Origin: an uncultured Clostridia bacterium
GTDB taxonomy: Bacteria > Bacillota > Clostridia > Oscillospirales > Ruminococcaceae
Length of the DNA: 60,663 bases
Direction: 5' to 3'
NCBI GenBank assembly: GCA_944386475.1
Contig: CALXBH010000002.1
Coordinates: 1 to 60,663, forward strand
Position numbers and translations under genes: made by a program. The notes below the pieces were generated by a model. The model had not been told where the DNA came from and did not search any database. It was given only the letters and a program-made list of their open reading frames with translations. Shown here in pieces: positions 8,797 to 18,600 of this stretch; within the stretch, counting starts at the first letter, position 1; every line of letters begins with the position of its first letter.

Positions 8797-8842
8797 AGGA
8801 GGAAGCATAATGGAAGAACAGGAGGAAGCATAATGGAAGACG
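8797..8842 (+). repeat. 23-bp tandem duplication of the punA ribosome site and start codon
   Basis: The block AGGAGGAAGCATAATGGAAG occurs twice, starting at 8797 and at 8820, with a period of 23 bases. Each copy contains a full Shine-Dalgarno site and an ATG. Because 23 is not a multiple of three, the two ATGs are in different frames. Confidence 0.95.
8810..8833 (+). CDS. Seven-codon upstream ORF (MEEQEEA) overlapping the punA start
   Basis: The first copy of the duplicated start region gives an ATG at 8810 with AGGAGG 7 bases upstream. It encodes MEEQEEA and ends in TAA at 8831-8833. The last A of that stop is the first base of the punA ATG (TAATG). Nothing suggests a functional peptide. 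Translating it would deliver terminating ribosomes onto the punA start, so it may act as a coupling leader. Confidence 0.5.
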   Translation: MEEQEEA

Positions 8843-9654
8843 CAGTTATAATGGCCAAACAAGCCGCCGACGCGATCCGGCAGGCGGTAGGTGACGGCTT
8901 TGAAGTGTGTGTGATTTTAGGTTCCGGGCTTGGCGGCCTGGCTGAAAGGCTGGCTGATAAACAAGAGCTTTCTTATTCTCAGATCCCTCATTTTCCCCGG
9001 TCTACGGTGGAATCCCACGCCGGAAAGCTGCTGGCGGGGACACTGGAGGGAAAGCGGGTTTTGTTTTTGTCCGGGCGTTTTCACTTTTATGAGGGGTACA
9101 CCTTTGCCCAGACGGCGTTTCCCGTGCGGGTGATGAAAATGCTGGGGGTTCCCCGGCTGATCGTCACCAATGCCGCCGGAGGCGTTAACGAGACCTTTTC
9201 CCCCGGGGATCTTATGTGTATTTCCGATCACATCAAATTCTTTTCCGACAGTCCCTCCAGGGGGAACCCGATGCCGGAATTCGGCCCCCGCTTTTTCGAT
9301 TTAAGCCATGCGTATTCCCCCCGGCTGCGGGAATTAGCCCGTCGCTGTGCGGACGAGCTTTCTATTCCCTTAAAGGAGGGTGTTTACGCTTTTATGCCCG
9401 GCCCTCAGTTTGAAACCCCGGCGGAAATCCGCATGCTGCGGCTTTTAGGCGCGGACGCGGTGGGCATGTCCACCGTGGCGGAGGTGATCGCCGCCAATCA
9501 ATGCGGAATTGAGGTGTTGGGGATTTCCTGTATTTCCAACATGGCGGCAGGGGTGCTTCCCCAGCCGGTTACTGACGAAGAAGTCGTGGAGGTCGCCGGC
9601 CGTGTGGCGCAGACGTTTCAGGCGCTGATAGCGGCGATTATCCGGCGGATGTAG
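8833..9654 (+). CDS. punA: Purine nucleoside phosphorylase
   Basis: A 273-residue trimeric-type (class I) purine nucleoside phosphorylase that splits (deoxy)guanosine/inosine with phosphate, for purine salvage. Family motifs are clear: the phosphate-binding GSGLGGLAE near residue 32, SGRFHFYEGY near 80, VTNAAGGVN near 112, and GPQFETPAEIRML near 188 leading to GADAVGMS. The ATG at 8833 is chosen because AGGAGG lies 7 bases upstream and the family N-terminus fits. The start region is a 23-bp tandem duplication, so a 7-codon ORF ends exactly on this start. It is followed 21 bases later by an amidohydrolase that also acts in purine metabolism. Confidence 0.93.
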   Translation: MEDAVIMAKQAADAIRQAVGDGFEVCVILGSGLGGLAERLADKQELSYSQIPHFPRSTVESHAGKLLAGTLEGKRVLFLSGRFHFYEGYTFAQTAFPVRVMKMLGVPRLIVTNAAGGVNETFSPGDLMCISDHIKFFSDSPSRGNPMPEFGPRFFDLSHAYSPRLRELARRCADELSIPLKEGVYAFMPGPQFETPAEIRMLRLLGADAVGMSTVAEVIAANQCGIEVLGISCISNMAAGVLPQPVTDEEVVEVAGRVAQTFQALIAAIIRRM

Positions 9655-9675
9655 CATCATAAAGGAGGAAACAAC

Positions 9676-10968
9676 TTGCTTTTTACCGATATTTCTATTT
9701 TAGATGAGAATTTTCAGCGGCTGGATCACCAGTACGTGGGGATTTCCGGCAGCCGCATCGATTTTGTGGGAGATGCAAAACCCTTTCAGGATTACGGCCA
9801 GCAGATCGACGGAAAAAATAAGCTTTTAATGCCGGGGCTTTATAACCTGCATACCCATCTTCCCATGACGCTGCTGCGGGGCTATGGGGAAAACCTGCCC
9901 TTACAGCGGTGGCTGGAAGAACGGATCTATCCCTTTGAGGATCATTTAAACCCGGAAAATGTCTACGATGCTGTCTTGCTGGGCCTGGCGGAGATGATGA
10001 AATACGGCGTTATCGCCTGCTCGGATATGTACTTTTTCTGTGATGCGGTGGCACGGGCGGTGGAGAAAGCCGGCATGAAGGCGGCCATCAGCCGCAGTAT
10101 TGTGAGCTTTGATGACACCGATCTGTGGGACAGCGGCCGTTTTACCGAGTGCAAAGAGCTGTTTGCGGCCTATAACGGCGCCTGCGACGGCCGAATCCGA
10201 GTGGATATGAGCATTCACGCTGAATATACCAATACCGAAAAGACCGTGCGCCAGCTTGCCCAGTACGCCAAGGAGACCGGTACGGGGATGCACATCCATT
10301 TGTCCGAGACCAAAAAGGAGCATGAGGAGTGCAAAGTCCGTCGGGGCGGTAGAACGCCCGCCCAGTTTATGGAGGACTGCGGGATTTTTGACGTTCCCAC
10401 TACGGCCGCCCATTGTGTGTACGTGGAAGACGGGGATATGGAGATTTTAAAAAAGCATGACGTGACGGTTTCCCACTGCCCGGTCAGCAATCTGAAACTG
10501 GGGAGCGGTGTTGCGCCGGTGGCCAAAATGCTCGACCGGGGCATCCGGGTAGCGCTGGGAACCGACGGCGTTGCCTCCAACAACAACGGAAATCTCCTGG
10601 AAGAATTAAAGCTGACCCCCTTGCTGCAAAAGGGAGTAAATTTGGATCCCACCCTTATTTCCTGTGAACAGGTGCTGAAAATGGCGACGGTAAACGGCGC
10701 GAAGGCCCAGGGTAGGGAAGACTGCGGCGCTATTAAGGCGGGCAACCGGGCGGATCTTTTGATGATTGACCTCGATCAGCCGAATATGACGCCCTGCCAT
10801 GAGTTTTTGCACAATTTGGTCTATGCCATGACCGAATCCAACATCGTGATGACGATGGTGGACGGGAACATTTTGTATCAAAACGGGGAGTACAAAACCC
10901 TGGATATCGAAAAGATCCTTTACAACGCCCGCAAGCAAACCGAGGATATTTTAAATAAGCTGTCGTAA
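9676..10968 (+). CDS. mtaD: Amidohydrolase, SAH/5'-methylthioadenosine deaminase-like
   Basis: A 430-residue metal-dependent amidohydrolase of the MtaD/SsnA group, expected to deaminate S-adenosylhomocysteine, methylthioadenosine or a related purine nucleoside in the cytosol. Metal and substrate motifs are in place: HTHLPMTLLRG near residue 59, the conserved IHLSET near 212, AHCVYVEDGD near 244, SHCPVSNLKLGSG near 270, and LGTDGVASNNN near 295. The start is TTG at 9676, with AAAGGAGG 7 bases upstream. Together with punA it forms a purine-salvage pair. Deaminase substrate choice cannot be read from sequence alone. Confidence 0.86.
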   Translation: MLFTDISILDENFQRLDHQYVGISGSRIDFVGDAKPFQDYGQQIDGKNKLLMPGLYNLHTHLPMTLLRGYGENLPLQRWLEERIYPFEDHLNPENVYDAVLLGLAEMMKYGVIACSDMYFFCDAVARAVEKAGMKAAISRSIVSFDDTDLWDSGRFTECKELFAAYNGACDGRIRVDMSIHAEYTNTEKTVRQLAQYAKETGTGMHIHLSETKKEHEECKVRRGGRTPAQFMEDCGIFDVPTTAAHCVYVEDGDMEILKKHDVTVSHCPVSNLKLGSGVAPVAKMLDRGIRVALGTDGVASNNNGNLLEELKLTPLLQKGVNLDPTLISCEQVLKMATVNGAKAQGREDCGAIKAGNRADLLMIDLDQPNMTPCHEFLHNLVYAMTESNIVMTMVDGNILYQNGEYKTLDIEKILYNARKQTEDILNKLS

Positions 10969-10998
10969 AACCGAAATATTATCAGCTTCTTACAGGAG

Positions 10999-11029
10999 AA
11001 AAGCCAGCGCTTAAAAGGCGCTGGCTTTT
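10999..11029 (+). terminator. Strong rho-independent terminator after mtaD
   Basis: A perfect 12-bp stem (AAAAGCCAGCGC with GCGCTGGCTTTT) surrounds a 7-base loop and ends in a T-run. The symmetric A/T flanks let it also end the facing minus-strand ABC operon. Confidence 0.9.
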
Positions 11030-11076
11030 GGTCTTTTATCTGCTATTTTAATGATTAACTGATTGACAGGAGGGGG

Positions 11077-12918
11077 TTAACTAAGCTCAAACATCCCGCG
11101 GTAAAGGCCGGCATATTCCCCGTTTTGAGCCAAAAGCTCCTCGTGGCAGCCCCGCTCCACGATCTGGCCGTGCTCCAGTACGATGATGGCGTTGGCGTTT
11201 CGCACGGTGGAGAGCCGGTGAGCGATGACAAAAACCGTCCGCCCCTCCATCAGCTGATCCATACCCTTTTCGATCAGGGCCTCGGTGCGGGTGTCGATGC
11301 TGGAGGTGGCTTCGTCCAGGATCAAAACAGGAGGATCCGCCACCGCCGCCCGGGCAATGGCAATCAGCTGCCGCTGCCCCTGGGAAAGGTTGGCGCCGTC
11401 CCCGGTGACCATGGTTTGGTACCCCTGGGGAAGACGGCGGATAAACGAGTCCGCGTTGGCGATTTTGGCGGCGCGGATCACCTCGTCGTCGGTGGCGTCC
11501 AGCTTGCCGAACCGGATGTTATCCGCCACCGTGCCGGTAAACAGATGGGTGTCCTGCAAAACGATCCCCAAGCTGTGGCGCAGGGAATCCTTCCGGATAT
11601 CCCGCACATCGATGCCGTCATAAAGGACTTTTCCCTCGTTAACATCGTAAAAGCGGTTAATCAAATTGGTGATGGTGGTTTTTCCCGCGCCGGTGGAGCC
11701 CACAAAGGCGATCTTCTGCCCGGGTTTAGCGTATAGGCTCACATCCTTTAGGATGATGTGGCCGCTGTCATAGCCAAAGCTTACATGCTCGAACCGGACG
11801 TCGCCCTTTAACGGCGTCAGGGAACCGTCTGGATGTTTCCAGGCCCAGCGGCCGGTTTTTTCGGTACAGGCGGTCAGCTTGCCGTCCAGCTCCTTGACGT
11901 TCACAAGGGAGATGTTTCCGTCATCGACCTCGGGCTCCTGGCGCATGGCTTCAAAAATCCGTTCCGCGCCCGCCAAGGCAGCCAGCAGGAAGTTGCTCTG
12001 CTGAGTAAACTGATTGATAGGCATGGCGGCCTGGCGGACAAACACCAGATAGCTTGCCAGGCTGCCGATATCGGTCATGCCGTTTAAAGCCATAATGCCG
12101 CCTAAAACGGCGACGATGGCGTAATTGACATACGAGATGCTGACAACAGCGGGAACCATCGTCGCCGCATAGCTTTGCGCGCCTGTTCCCGCAGCCCGGA
12201 GGCTTTCGTTTTTCTCCCGGAAGATGTTAAGGTTGTCCTCCTCCCGGTTAAAGACTTTGACCACCTTTTGACCGTTTAGCATCTCCTCGATATAGCCGTC
12301 TAAGTCTCCTAAAGCGGTTTGCTGCTTGGAATAATACCGCTTGCTTCGTTTGCCGCTGAAGCGGATATACCAAAACATAATCCCATAACAAACCACGACG
12401 ATCAGCGACAAGCGCCAGTTGAGGACAAACAAAAGGACAAGGGTGCCCACGATCTGGATGAAGCTTTGGATGACCATGGCAAAGCTGTTGTTAAGCGCAT
12501 CGGAGATGGTGTCCACATCGTTTGTAAAATAGCTCATGATATCCCCGTGGCGGTTGGAGTCAAAAAAGCGAAGGGGAAGGGTCTGCAGATGTTTAAACAG
12601 ATCCCGCCGGATGTCAAACAATACCTTTTGAGCCGCTTTGACCATTGTTTGGGAGTAGCCGTAGGCGGCCAGCACACCGATGCCGTAGATGACGGCGGTA
12701 ATGACGACCCCCACAAGCAGGGAATCAAGGCCGCCGGTTTCCAGGCTATTAACCACCGGACGGATCATATAGGTTCCCAGAAGGTTGGCAAGGGCGCTGA
12801 TGGTGACCAGCACCGCCACCACTAACAGCAGAAACTTATGCCGCCCCATATAAGAGAGCAGGGAACCGATGGTAAACCGAAAATTTTTGGGGCGTTTGCC
12901 GCTGAGTTTTCCAGGCAT
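11077..12918 (-). CDS. ABC exporter half-transporter, catalytically complete subunit
   Basis: A 613-residue ABC half-transporter with an N-terminal six-helix exporter domain (about residues 20-330) and an ATPase domain. Walker A is GSTGAGKTT, the signature LSQGQ and the Walker B LILDEATSSID, with the catalytic glutamate present. About 40 extra residues lie before the ATPase domain, as in many heterodimeric Firmicutes exporters. Its start shares one base with the stop of the preceding half-transporter (TAATG), so the two are coupled and probably form one heterodimer. The substrate is unknown; multidrug or peptide export is likely, given the MarR gene ahead of it. Confidence 0.9.
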   Translation of the reverse strand: MPGKLSGKRPKNFRFTIGSLLSYMGRHKFLLLVVAVLVTISALANLLGTYMIRPVVNSLETGGLDSLLVGVVITAVIYGIGVLAAYGYSQTMVKAAQKVLFDIRRDLFKHLQTLPLRFFDSNRHGDIMSYFTNDVDTISDALNNSFAMVIQSFIQIVGTLVLLFVLNWRLSLIVVVCYGIMFWYIRFSGKRSKRYYSKQQTALGDLDGYIEEMLNGQKVVKVFNREEDNLNIFREKNESLRAAGTGAQSYAATMVPAVVSISYVNYAIVAVLGGIMALNGMTDIGSLASYLVFVRQAAMPINQFTQQSNFLLAALAGAERIFEAMRQEPEVDDGNISLVNVKELDGKLTACTEKTGRWAWKHPDGSLTPLKGDVRFEHVSFGYDSGHIILKDVSLYAKPGQKIAFVGSTGAGKTTITNLINRFYDVNEGKVLYDGIDVRDIRKDSLRHSLGIVLQDTHLFTGTVADNIRFGKLDATDDEVIRAAKIANADSFIRRLPQGYQTMVTGDGANLSQGQRQLIAIARAAVADPPVLILDEATSSIDTRTEALIEKGMDQLMEGRTVFVIAHRLSTVRNANAIIVLEHGQIVERGCHEELLAQNGEYAGLYRGMFELS

Positions 12919-14648
12919 TATTCCTCCGCTCCTTTCATTTGGGATGCATAAATTTCCTGGTAGATGGTGTCACAGGCGAGAAGCTCATCATGGGTTCCCA
13001 CCGCGTGGATATGCCCGTCCTCCAAAATCACGATCATATCGGTGTCCATCACCGAGGTGATCCGCTGGGCGATGATGAGCTTGGTCACGTCCTTTTGCCG
13101 GGCAATGGCCGCCCGGATTTTTCCCTCGGTGGCGGTGTCCACCGCGCTAGTGGAATCGTCAAAGATCAAAACCTTGGGGTGCTTTAGAAGCGCCCGGGCA
13201 ATGCACAGCCGCTGTTTCTGGCCGCCGGATACGTTGACGCCGCCCTGGCCGAGGTCGGTGTCCAGGCCTTTGGGCATCCGTTTTAAAAATTCGTCGGCGC
13301 AGGCGTCCTCGCAGGCTTTCCAGATGGTTGGATCATCCGCCTGCTTGTTGCCCCACAACAGGTTTTCCCGCACCGTGCCGGGAAACAGCACATTTTTTTG
13401 CAAAACGATTCCCACAGCCTCCCGCAGCGCTTTGGGATCATACTCCCGCACATCCCGGCCGCCCACCAGCACCCGTCCGCCGGAGACGTCGTACAGCCGG
13501 GGGATCAGCTGCACCAGGGTGGTTTTGGCAGAACCGGTGCCGCCGATGATCCCCACCGTCTGTCCCGGAGAGATGTGGAAGCTTACCCCGGACAGGGCGT
13601 ATTCCTGAGCGTCTTTATGGTATTTAAACGAGACGTTTTCAAAGTCGATGCTGCCGTCGGCCACCTGGGTGACCGGATGCTCCGGCGCGGAAAGCTCCGG
13701 AACCTCGTCCAGTACCTCGCTGATGCGCTTGGCGCTGGCCAGCGACCGGGTCAGCAGCAAAAAGACGTTGGAGATCATCATCAGGGAATTCATAACCTGA
13801 AGCACATAGCTTAAAAATCCGGTCAAATCGCCTACCTGCAACCCTCCCGAGGCGATCATGTTCCCACCAAACCACATAATCAGCACAGTGGCGGCGTACA
13901 TGGTAAACTGAAAGGCAGGGAGGTTTAAAACCGCATAGTGGAAGGTTTTTTCGCTGGTCTGCATCAGTTCCTTGTTGACCGACTGAAACTTTTCCTCTTC
14001 ATAGTCCCCACGGACAAAGGCCTTGACCGCCCGGATCGCGGTTACCCCTTCCTGCACCACGTCGTTTAAGCGGTCCATAGCCTTTTGCAGCTTGCCGTAC
14101 ATGGGCGATACCTTGCGGAGGATGAAAAACAAAACAACTGCCAAAAGGGGAGTGATGACAAAAAACACAAGGGACAATTTCGCGTTCATCCAAAAGGAGA
14201 GGCCGACGCCTAAAATCAGGATAGAAGGCCCCCGCACCATAGGGCGCAGCCCACCGTTGACGGCATTTTGAATGACCGTTACATCAGTGGTCATGCGGGT
14301 TACCAGGGAAGAGGTTTCAAAGTGATCCAGGTTGGAAAAGGAATACTGCTGGATTTTTTCGTATTCCGCTTCCCGCAGGCGGGCGCCGAAGCCGTAGGCG
14401 GCCCTGGCGGCATACCGGGCGTACAAAAGCCCGGTTACAAGAGAAAGAAGCGCACAGATTCCCATTTGGACGCCTTTATAGAGAATATAAGGAACGTCGT
14501 GGTTTACAATCCCCACGTCGATAATATCCGCCATAATCAGCGGAATGAACAGCTCAAAGCCGGTTTCCACAAATACCAGAAAAGCGCCTAGAAACAGATC
14601 CTTGCGGTAGGGGCCCAGGTAGTGAAGCAGGCGTTTTAAATCCTTCAT
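12918..14648 (-). CDS. ABC exporter half-transporter, degenerate-site subunit
   Basis: A 576-residue ABC half-transporter with six predicted membrane helices followed by an ATPase domain. Walker A reads GGTGSAKTT, with Ala for the usual Gly before the Lys, and Walker B is LIFDDSTSAVD, with Asp in place of the catalytic Glu. The signature VSGGQKQR is intact. This is the pattern of the degenerate partner in asymmetric heterodimeric exporters of the BmrC/LmrC type, matching the complete partner downstream. Its start overlaps the marR stop by 4 bases. The three genes form one operon on the minus strand. Confidence 0.9.
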   Translation of the reverse strand: MKDLKRLLHYLGPYRKDLFLGAFLVFVETGFELFIPLIMADIIDVGIVNHDVPYILYKGVQMGICALLSLVTGLLYARYAARAAYGFGARLREAEYEKIQQYSFSNLDHFETSSLVTRMTTDVTVIQNAVNGGLRPMVRGPSILILGVGLSFWMNAKLSLVFFVITPLLAVVLFFILRKVSPMYGKLQKAMDRLNDVVQEGVTAIRAVKAFVRGDYEEEKFQSVNKELMQTSEKTFHYAVLNLPAFQFTMYAATVLIMWFGGNMIASGGLQVGDLTGFLSYVLQVMNSLMMISNVFLLLTRSLASAKRISEVLDEVPELSAPEHPVTQVADGSIDFENVSFKYHKDAQEYALSGVSFHISPGQTVGIIGGTGSAKTTLVQLIPRLYDVSGGRVLVGGRDVREYDPKALREAVGIVLQKNVLFPGTVRENLLWGNKQADDPTIWKACEDACADEFLKRMPKGLDTDLGQGGVNVSGGQKQRLCIARALLKHPKVLIFDDSTSAVDTATEGKIRAAIARQKDVTKLIIAQRITSVMDTDMIVILEDGHIHAVGTHDELLACDTIYQEIYASQMKGAEE

Positions 14649-15079
14649 CTTTGCGATTCCCCCTTGTCTTTTAGATTTTGATAAGCACGGGAGAGATAAT
14701 CGGCAAAAGCATGTTTTTCTTCTGCGGAAAAGCCTTCCAGCATGACCTCCTCCATCCGGCGGCAGTGCTGCTTCCAGAGGTCATTTACCTGTTTTCCTTT
14801 TTCGGTGATTTCGATCCGGCCGGCCCGGCGGTTGTTTTCCACAGCCCGCCGTTTGATAAAGCCGCCTTTTTCCAGCGAGTCCAGCATCCGGCATACGGCA
14901 GCAGGATCGATTTCAAAATATTCTGCTAAAACGCGTTGCTGGCATGGTCCATTTTCCTCCAAAAAAGCAAGCAGCTTTGGCTGTCCCGACCCCAAGCCAA
15001 GTGCTGTGATGGAGGGCCCCAGATAGTTTCGCTGGGCGTGAAAAGCACGATATAAAAGCATATGAAACGTTTTTTCCAT
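14645..15079 (-). CDS. MarR-family transcriptional regulator
   Basis: A 144-residue winged-helix protein. The DNA-binding region (QRVLAEYFEIDPAAVCRML, then a wing with RRAVENNRRAGRIEITEKG) is typical of MarR. The start at 15079 is set by GGGAG upstream and by family length; an ATG further upstream falls within the operator. It is the first gene of an operon with the two ABC half-transporters. Two palindromes between its promoter and start codon suggest autorepression released by a ligand, probably a compound the exporter removes. The ligand cannot be inferred. Confidence 0.9.
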   Translation of the reverse strand: MEKTFHMLLYRAFHAQRNYLGPSITALGLGSGQPKLLAFLEENGPCQQRVLAEYFEIDPAAVCRMLDSLEKGGFIKRRAVENNRRAGRIEITEKGKQVNDLWKQHCRRMEEVMLEGFSAEEKHAFADYLSRAYQNLKDKGESQR

Positions 15080-15095
15080 TAGCTTAACTCCCTTG

Positions 15096-15120
15096 TGATA
15101 TATCAATAGTTGATATATCA
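15096..15120 (-). promoter_or_regulatory. Twin-palindrome MarR operator
   Basis: Two identical perfect 10-bp palindromes TGATATATCA (15096-15105 and 15111-15120) are separated by 5 bases, so their centres are 15 bp apart. They lie directly downstream of the -10 box and before the marR ribosome site, a position where a bound repressor would block transcription. Confidence 0.8.
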
Positions 15121-15148
15121 ATTATAGGACAGAACGGTATTTTGTCAA
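15121..15148 (-). promoter_or_regulatory. Sigma-A promoter of the marR-ABC operon
   Basis: On the minus strand, TTGACA (15148-15143) and TATAAT (15126-15121) are separated by 16 bases: both boxes are perfect. The operator begins at the next base. Confidence 0.88.
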
Positions 15149-15613
15149 GGGAAAAGCATCGACTGTAAGAAATGGTTTTGACGGCGGACAAAAATAGGGA
15201 GAAAATGGGCAATAAATACTTTTTTAAAACCGCAAATGTAAAGAAAAAGCTGTTTTTTTATATGGCCTGCTATTTTTTTGACAGAAAACTTGCCGCAAAT
15301 AAAGTGCAGAGAATTTAAGAAGGAATATGTTGTAAAAAATATAGTTGAAGTGTAAATATTAAGTGAAATTCATCTTTTGTTTGGAGTAAAGATATAAAAA
15401 TTAAGCTATAAAGAAAAAAGTATTGTAAATTTCTTTTAAAGATGTTACAATATTTGTAAATCTTTATACGATGAAACACCTTGTCTTGAGCAATAAATGG
15501 AGCAATTCATAACCTGCGTACCATGCAAGTAATATTTAAAAAAGAATTTTGCAGACTTACACAAGGCAGAAAAACGTATGAAGAGGGTCAATAACATTAA
15601 AGGAGGTACAAAA
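15149..15613. other. AT-rich intergenic region before the GH92 gene
   Basis: This 465-base region between divergent marR and GH92 is far richer in A+T than its neighbours and holds no convincing gene. An inverted repeat TTACAA-TAT-TTGTAA at 15445-15459 could be an operator. A TTGACA near 15278 lacks a good -10 box at the right spacing. The GH92 promoter is presumably in here but could not be assigned. Confidence 0.5.
15445..15459. promoter_or_regulatory. Possible operator upstream of GH92
   Basis: A perfect inverted repeat with 6-base arms (TTACAA and TTGTAA) and a 3-base centre lies about 155 bases before the GH92 start. In so AT-rich a region it may be chance. Confidence 0.3.
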
Positions 15614-18600
15614 ATGAAAAGAATATGCCGACGCGGCATAAAACGGGCAACGGCGCTGGTATTAAGCGCTGCGCTGCTCACTTCGGTGTTCTCTGTGCTC
15701 ACCTCGGTGCAGGCGGTGGCAGAGGAAAACGGGGAGGACTATACATCCTATGTGGACCCCTTTGTGGGAACAGCGGTAGATAACGGTCAGCTGTTTCCGG
15801 GATCTGTGGTGCCCTACGGCCTTGTGAAATTAAGCCCGGACACCTATCCTCACTCTACCAACGATCACGCGGGGTATGACTACAATAAATCCCAGATTGC
15901 CGGCTTTTCCCATACCCGTGTGGAAGGCGTGGGCGGCCAGGGAGCGGGCGGCGACGTCCTGATTACCCCCACCTATGTGAACTTTACTTCCAAACCGTCT
16001 TATGCTACCCGGGCCATGACCTTCTCTCACGAGGATGAAGAGGCTTCTCCCGGCTATTACTCGGTGGAGATGAGGCCCAAAAACGCCGAGGGAAAAACAG
16101 ATCCCAATATGGGTAAAATCAAAGCGGAGCTCACATCGGATACCCGTACGGGTTATCATCGGTATACCTTCCCCCAGGCGGGGCAGATGGGCCTGACAGT
16201 GGACTTAAACTACACCTATCACGGCACCGATATCCGCAACGCCATTTTAAATGTAGAGCAGGGCAACAACACAACGATTCTCTCCGGCCGTTTCAGCGGC
16301 AGAAATGTCAGCGGCCACGGCAAATACACCATGTATTTCTATATGGAAACCAGCCAGCCCATGTCGGTTGTAAAAACCTGGAACGGCGATACCCTCACCG
16401 ACAGCATGTCCCAGACCGGCAACGACATCGGCGCGGTTTTGTATATGGACGGCGAAGCGGGCGAAGTGCTGGAAGTTAAGGTGAGCATTTCTCCCATCAG
16501 TGTGGAACAGGCCAAGCGGGATATGTATGTGGAGTCTCCCGAATGGGACTTTGAAGCCATGCGCCAGGCCGCTAAAGACGAGTGGAACAGTGTGCTTAGC
16601 AAAGTCAAGGTGGAAAATTCCGCTGCCAGCGATCCGGACGGAACGCTGAAGAAGCTTTTCTACACCCATCTGTATCACATGTTCACCACGCCGGTGAACG
16701 CCACCAGCACGGACAACACCTTCCGCGCTACCGATGGCAATGTATACGAGGCCAACAACTACACCCACTATGACTCCTGGACGCTGTGGGACGACTTCCG
16801 CAAGTATCCCATTATTGGATTGGTGTATCCGGAGGTTTATAAAGATATCATCCACTCCATCGCCGATATGATGGAATACGGCATCGGCACTTGGGGAATG
16901 GATACCCAGCCGGTTCCCACCGTGCGGACCGAGCATGCTGTCGCCCTGCTGGCGGACGGTATTGCCAAGGGCTATACCGACATTCCCAATCTGGAAGAGG
17001 CCTACGAAAAGGCGAAAGAAATCGCCGGAACCCAAAGTTCTTCCCTTAACCGGGTGGACACCTCGGTGGAGTATTCCTATGACGACTGGTGCATCGCCCT
17101 GCTGGCGAAGGAGCTGGGACTCACCGACGAATACAACGAGTATCTGGAGCGTTCTTTTAACTACAAAAATCTGTACCGGGACGATGCGGTCACCCTGTCC
17201 GACGGCAGCACGGTAGGGCTTTTGTGGCCGAAAAACAACGACGGCAGCTGGATGGGCGCCGATCCGGAACAGTACGGCAATAACGGCCTGTATCAGGGCA
17301 CCTTGTGGCAGTATACCTTCTGGGATTCCAATGATGTCACCGGCCTTGTGGAGCTCATGGGCGGGAAGGAAAACTTCTTAAAGGCAGTCAGCCGCCTGTA
17401 CGGCCAAAATGCCGACGGCACCAATCTGCCCGAGACCAATCCTCCCGGCAGAAATATGCTTCACACCAATACCAACGAGATCGACCTGCACACTCCGTAT
17501 CTGTTTAACTTTGCCGGAAAACCCAGCCGGACACAGTACTGGGTGCGGCAGATTTACACCAAGGAAACCTGGAACCGCTACAGCGGTACCGGCGAGTACA
17601 ATCCTCCCCGGTATGAAAAGGCCTACCGGTTATCGCCGGACGGCTTTATGGAGACCATGGACGACGATGCCGGCACTATGGCGGCGATGTTTGTCTCCGC
17701 GGCGATGGGCATCTTCCCCATGACCCCCGGCGATACCTCCTTCCAGATCGGCACGCCCTTCTTTGAAAAGATCACCCTGGACGTGGGGAACGGAAAGACC
17801 TTTGTCATCAAAGCGAACAACGTATCTGCGGATAACTTCTATATCCAGGATGCTACTTTAAACGGCAAGGATTTTGACCGCACGTGGGTGGATTATTCGG
17901 AAATCGTCCGCGGCGGCGTGCTGGAATTCAATATGGGAAGCGAGCCTTCCACCTGGGCGGAAGACGGCGATCCCGCTCCCAGCTCCAGCGACACGGTGGA
18001 CACCTCAATTTATGATGAGGACAATGCGCTTTCTTACTCCACCTCGGTGTTTGAAGAATCCGCCGCCAACGACGGAACCATCGGCAACACCATTGAAATC
18101 ACCCTGAAAGCGGGCAACACCTTTACCGGAAATAACGGCGATACGCTGGGGACGGACAAGATCGAAATCTCCAATGTCCCGGCGGGATTGACGGCTGCGG
18201 CGGTCAAGGTGAGCGACCAGGTGATCCGGATCACGTTGTCCGGCACAGCTGAGGCCAGCTCGCTGGAAGACAGCATCGGCGACATGAAAGTGGAGCTTAA
18301 AGACGCTGCCTTTACCGGCGCTGTGGACAGCAGCTATCAGGTTCGGGAGGATGTAAAGGTCCGGTTTATGGACAACCAGATCGAGTATTCTCTCGACAAA
18401 GTGGAAGAGAGCGAAGCGGATGACGGCAGCCTTGCAGACACCGTTACCCTGACGCTCACCGGCGGCGCAACCTTTACCGGTGAAAACGGTGACGACTTTG
18501 TAGCCGACGGCAAGGTGGTGCTTTACAACCTGCCGGAAGGCCTGACGGCCAGCATCGTCCGGGAAAGCGACACCACCGCTACCCTGCGCTTTACAGGCAA

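Noticed and set aside
15278-15306. A GH92 promoter using TTGACA near 15278.
   Set aside because: The expected -10 position is AAATAAAG-like and does not match TATAAT well. I left the promoter unassigned.
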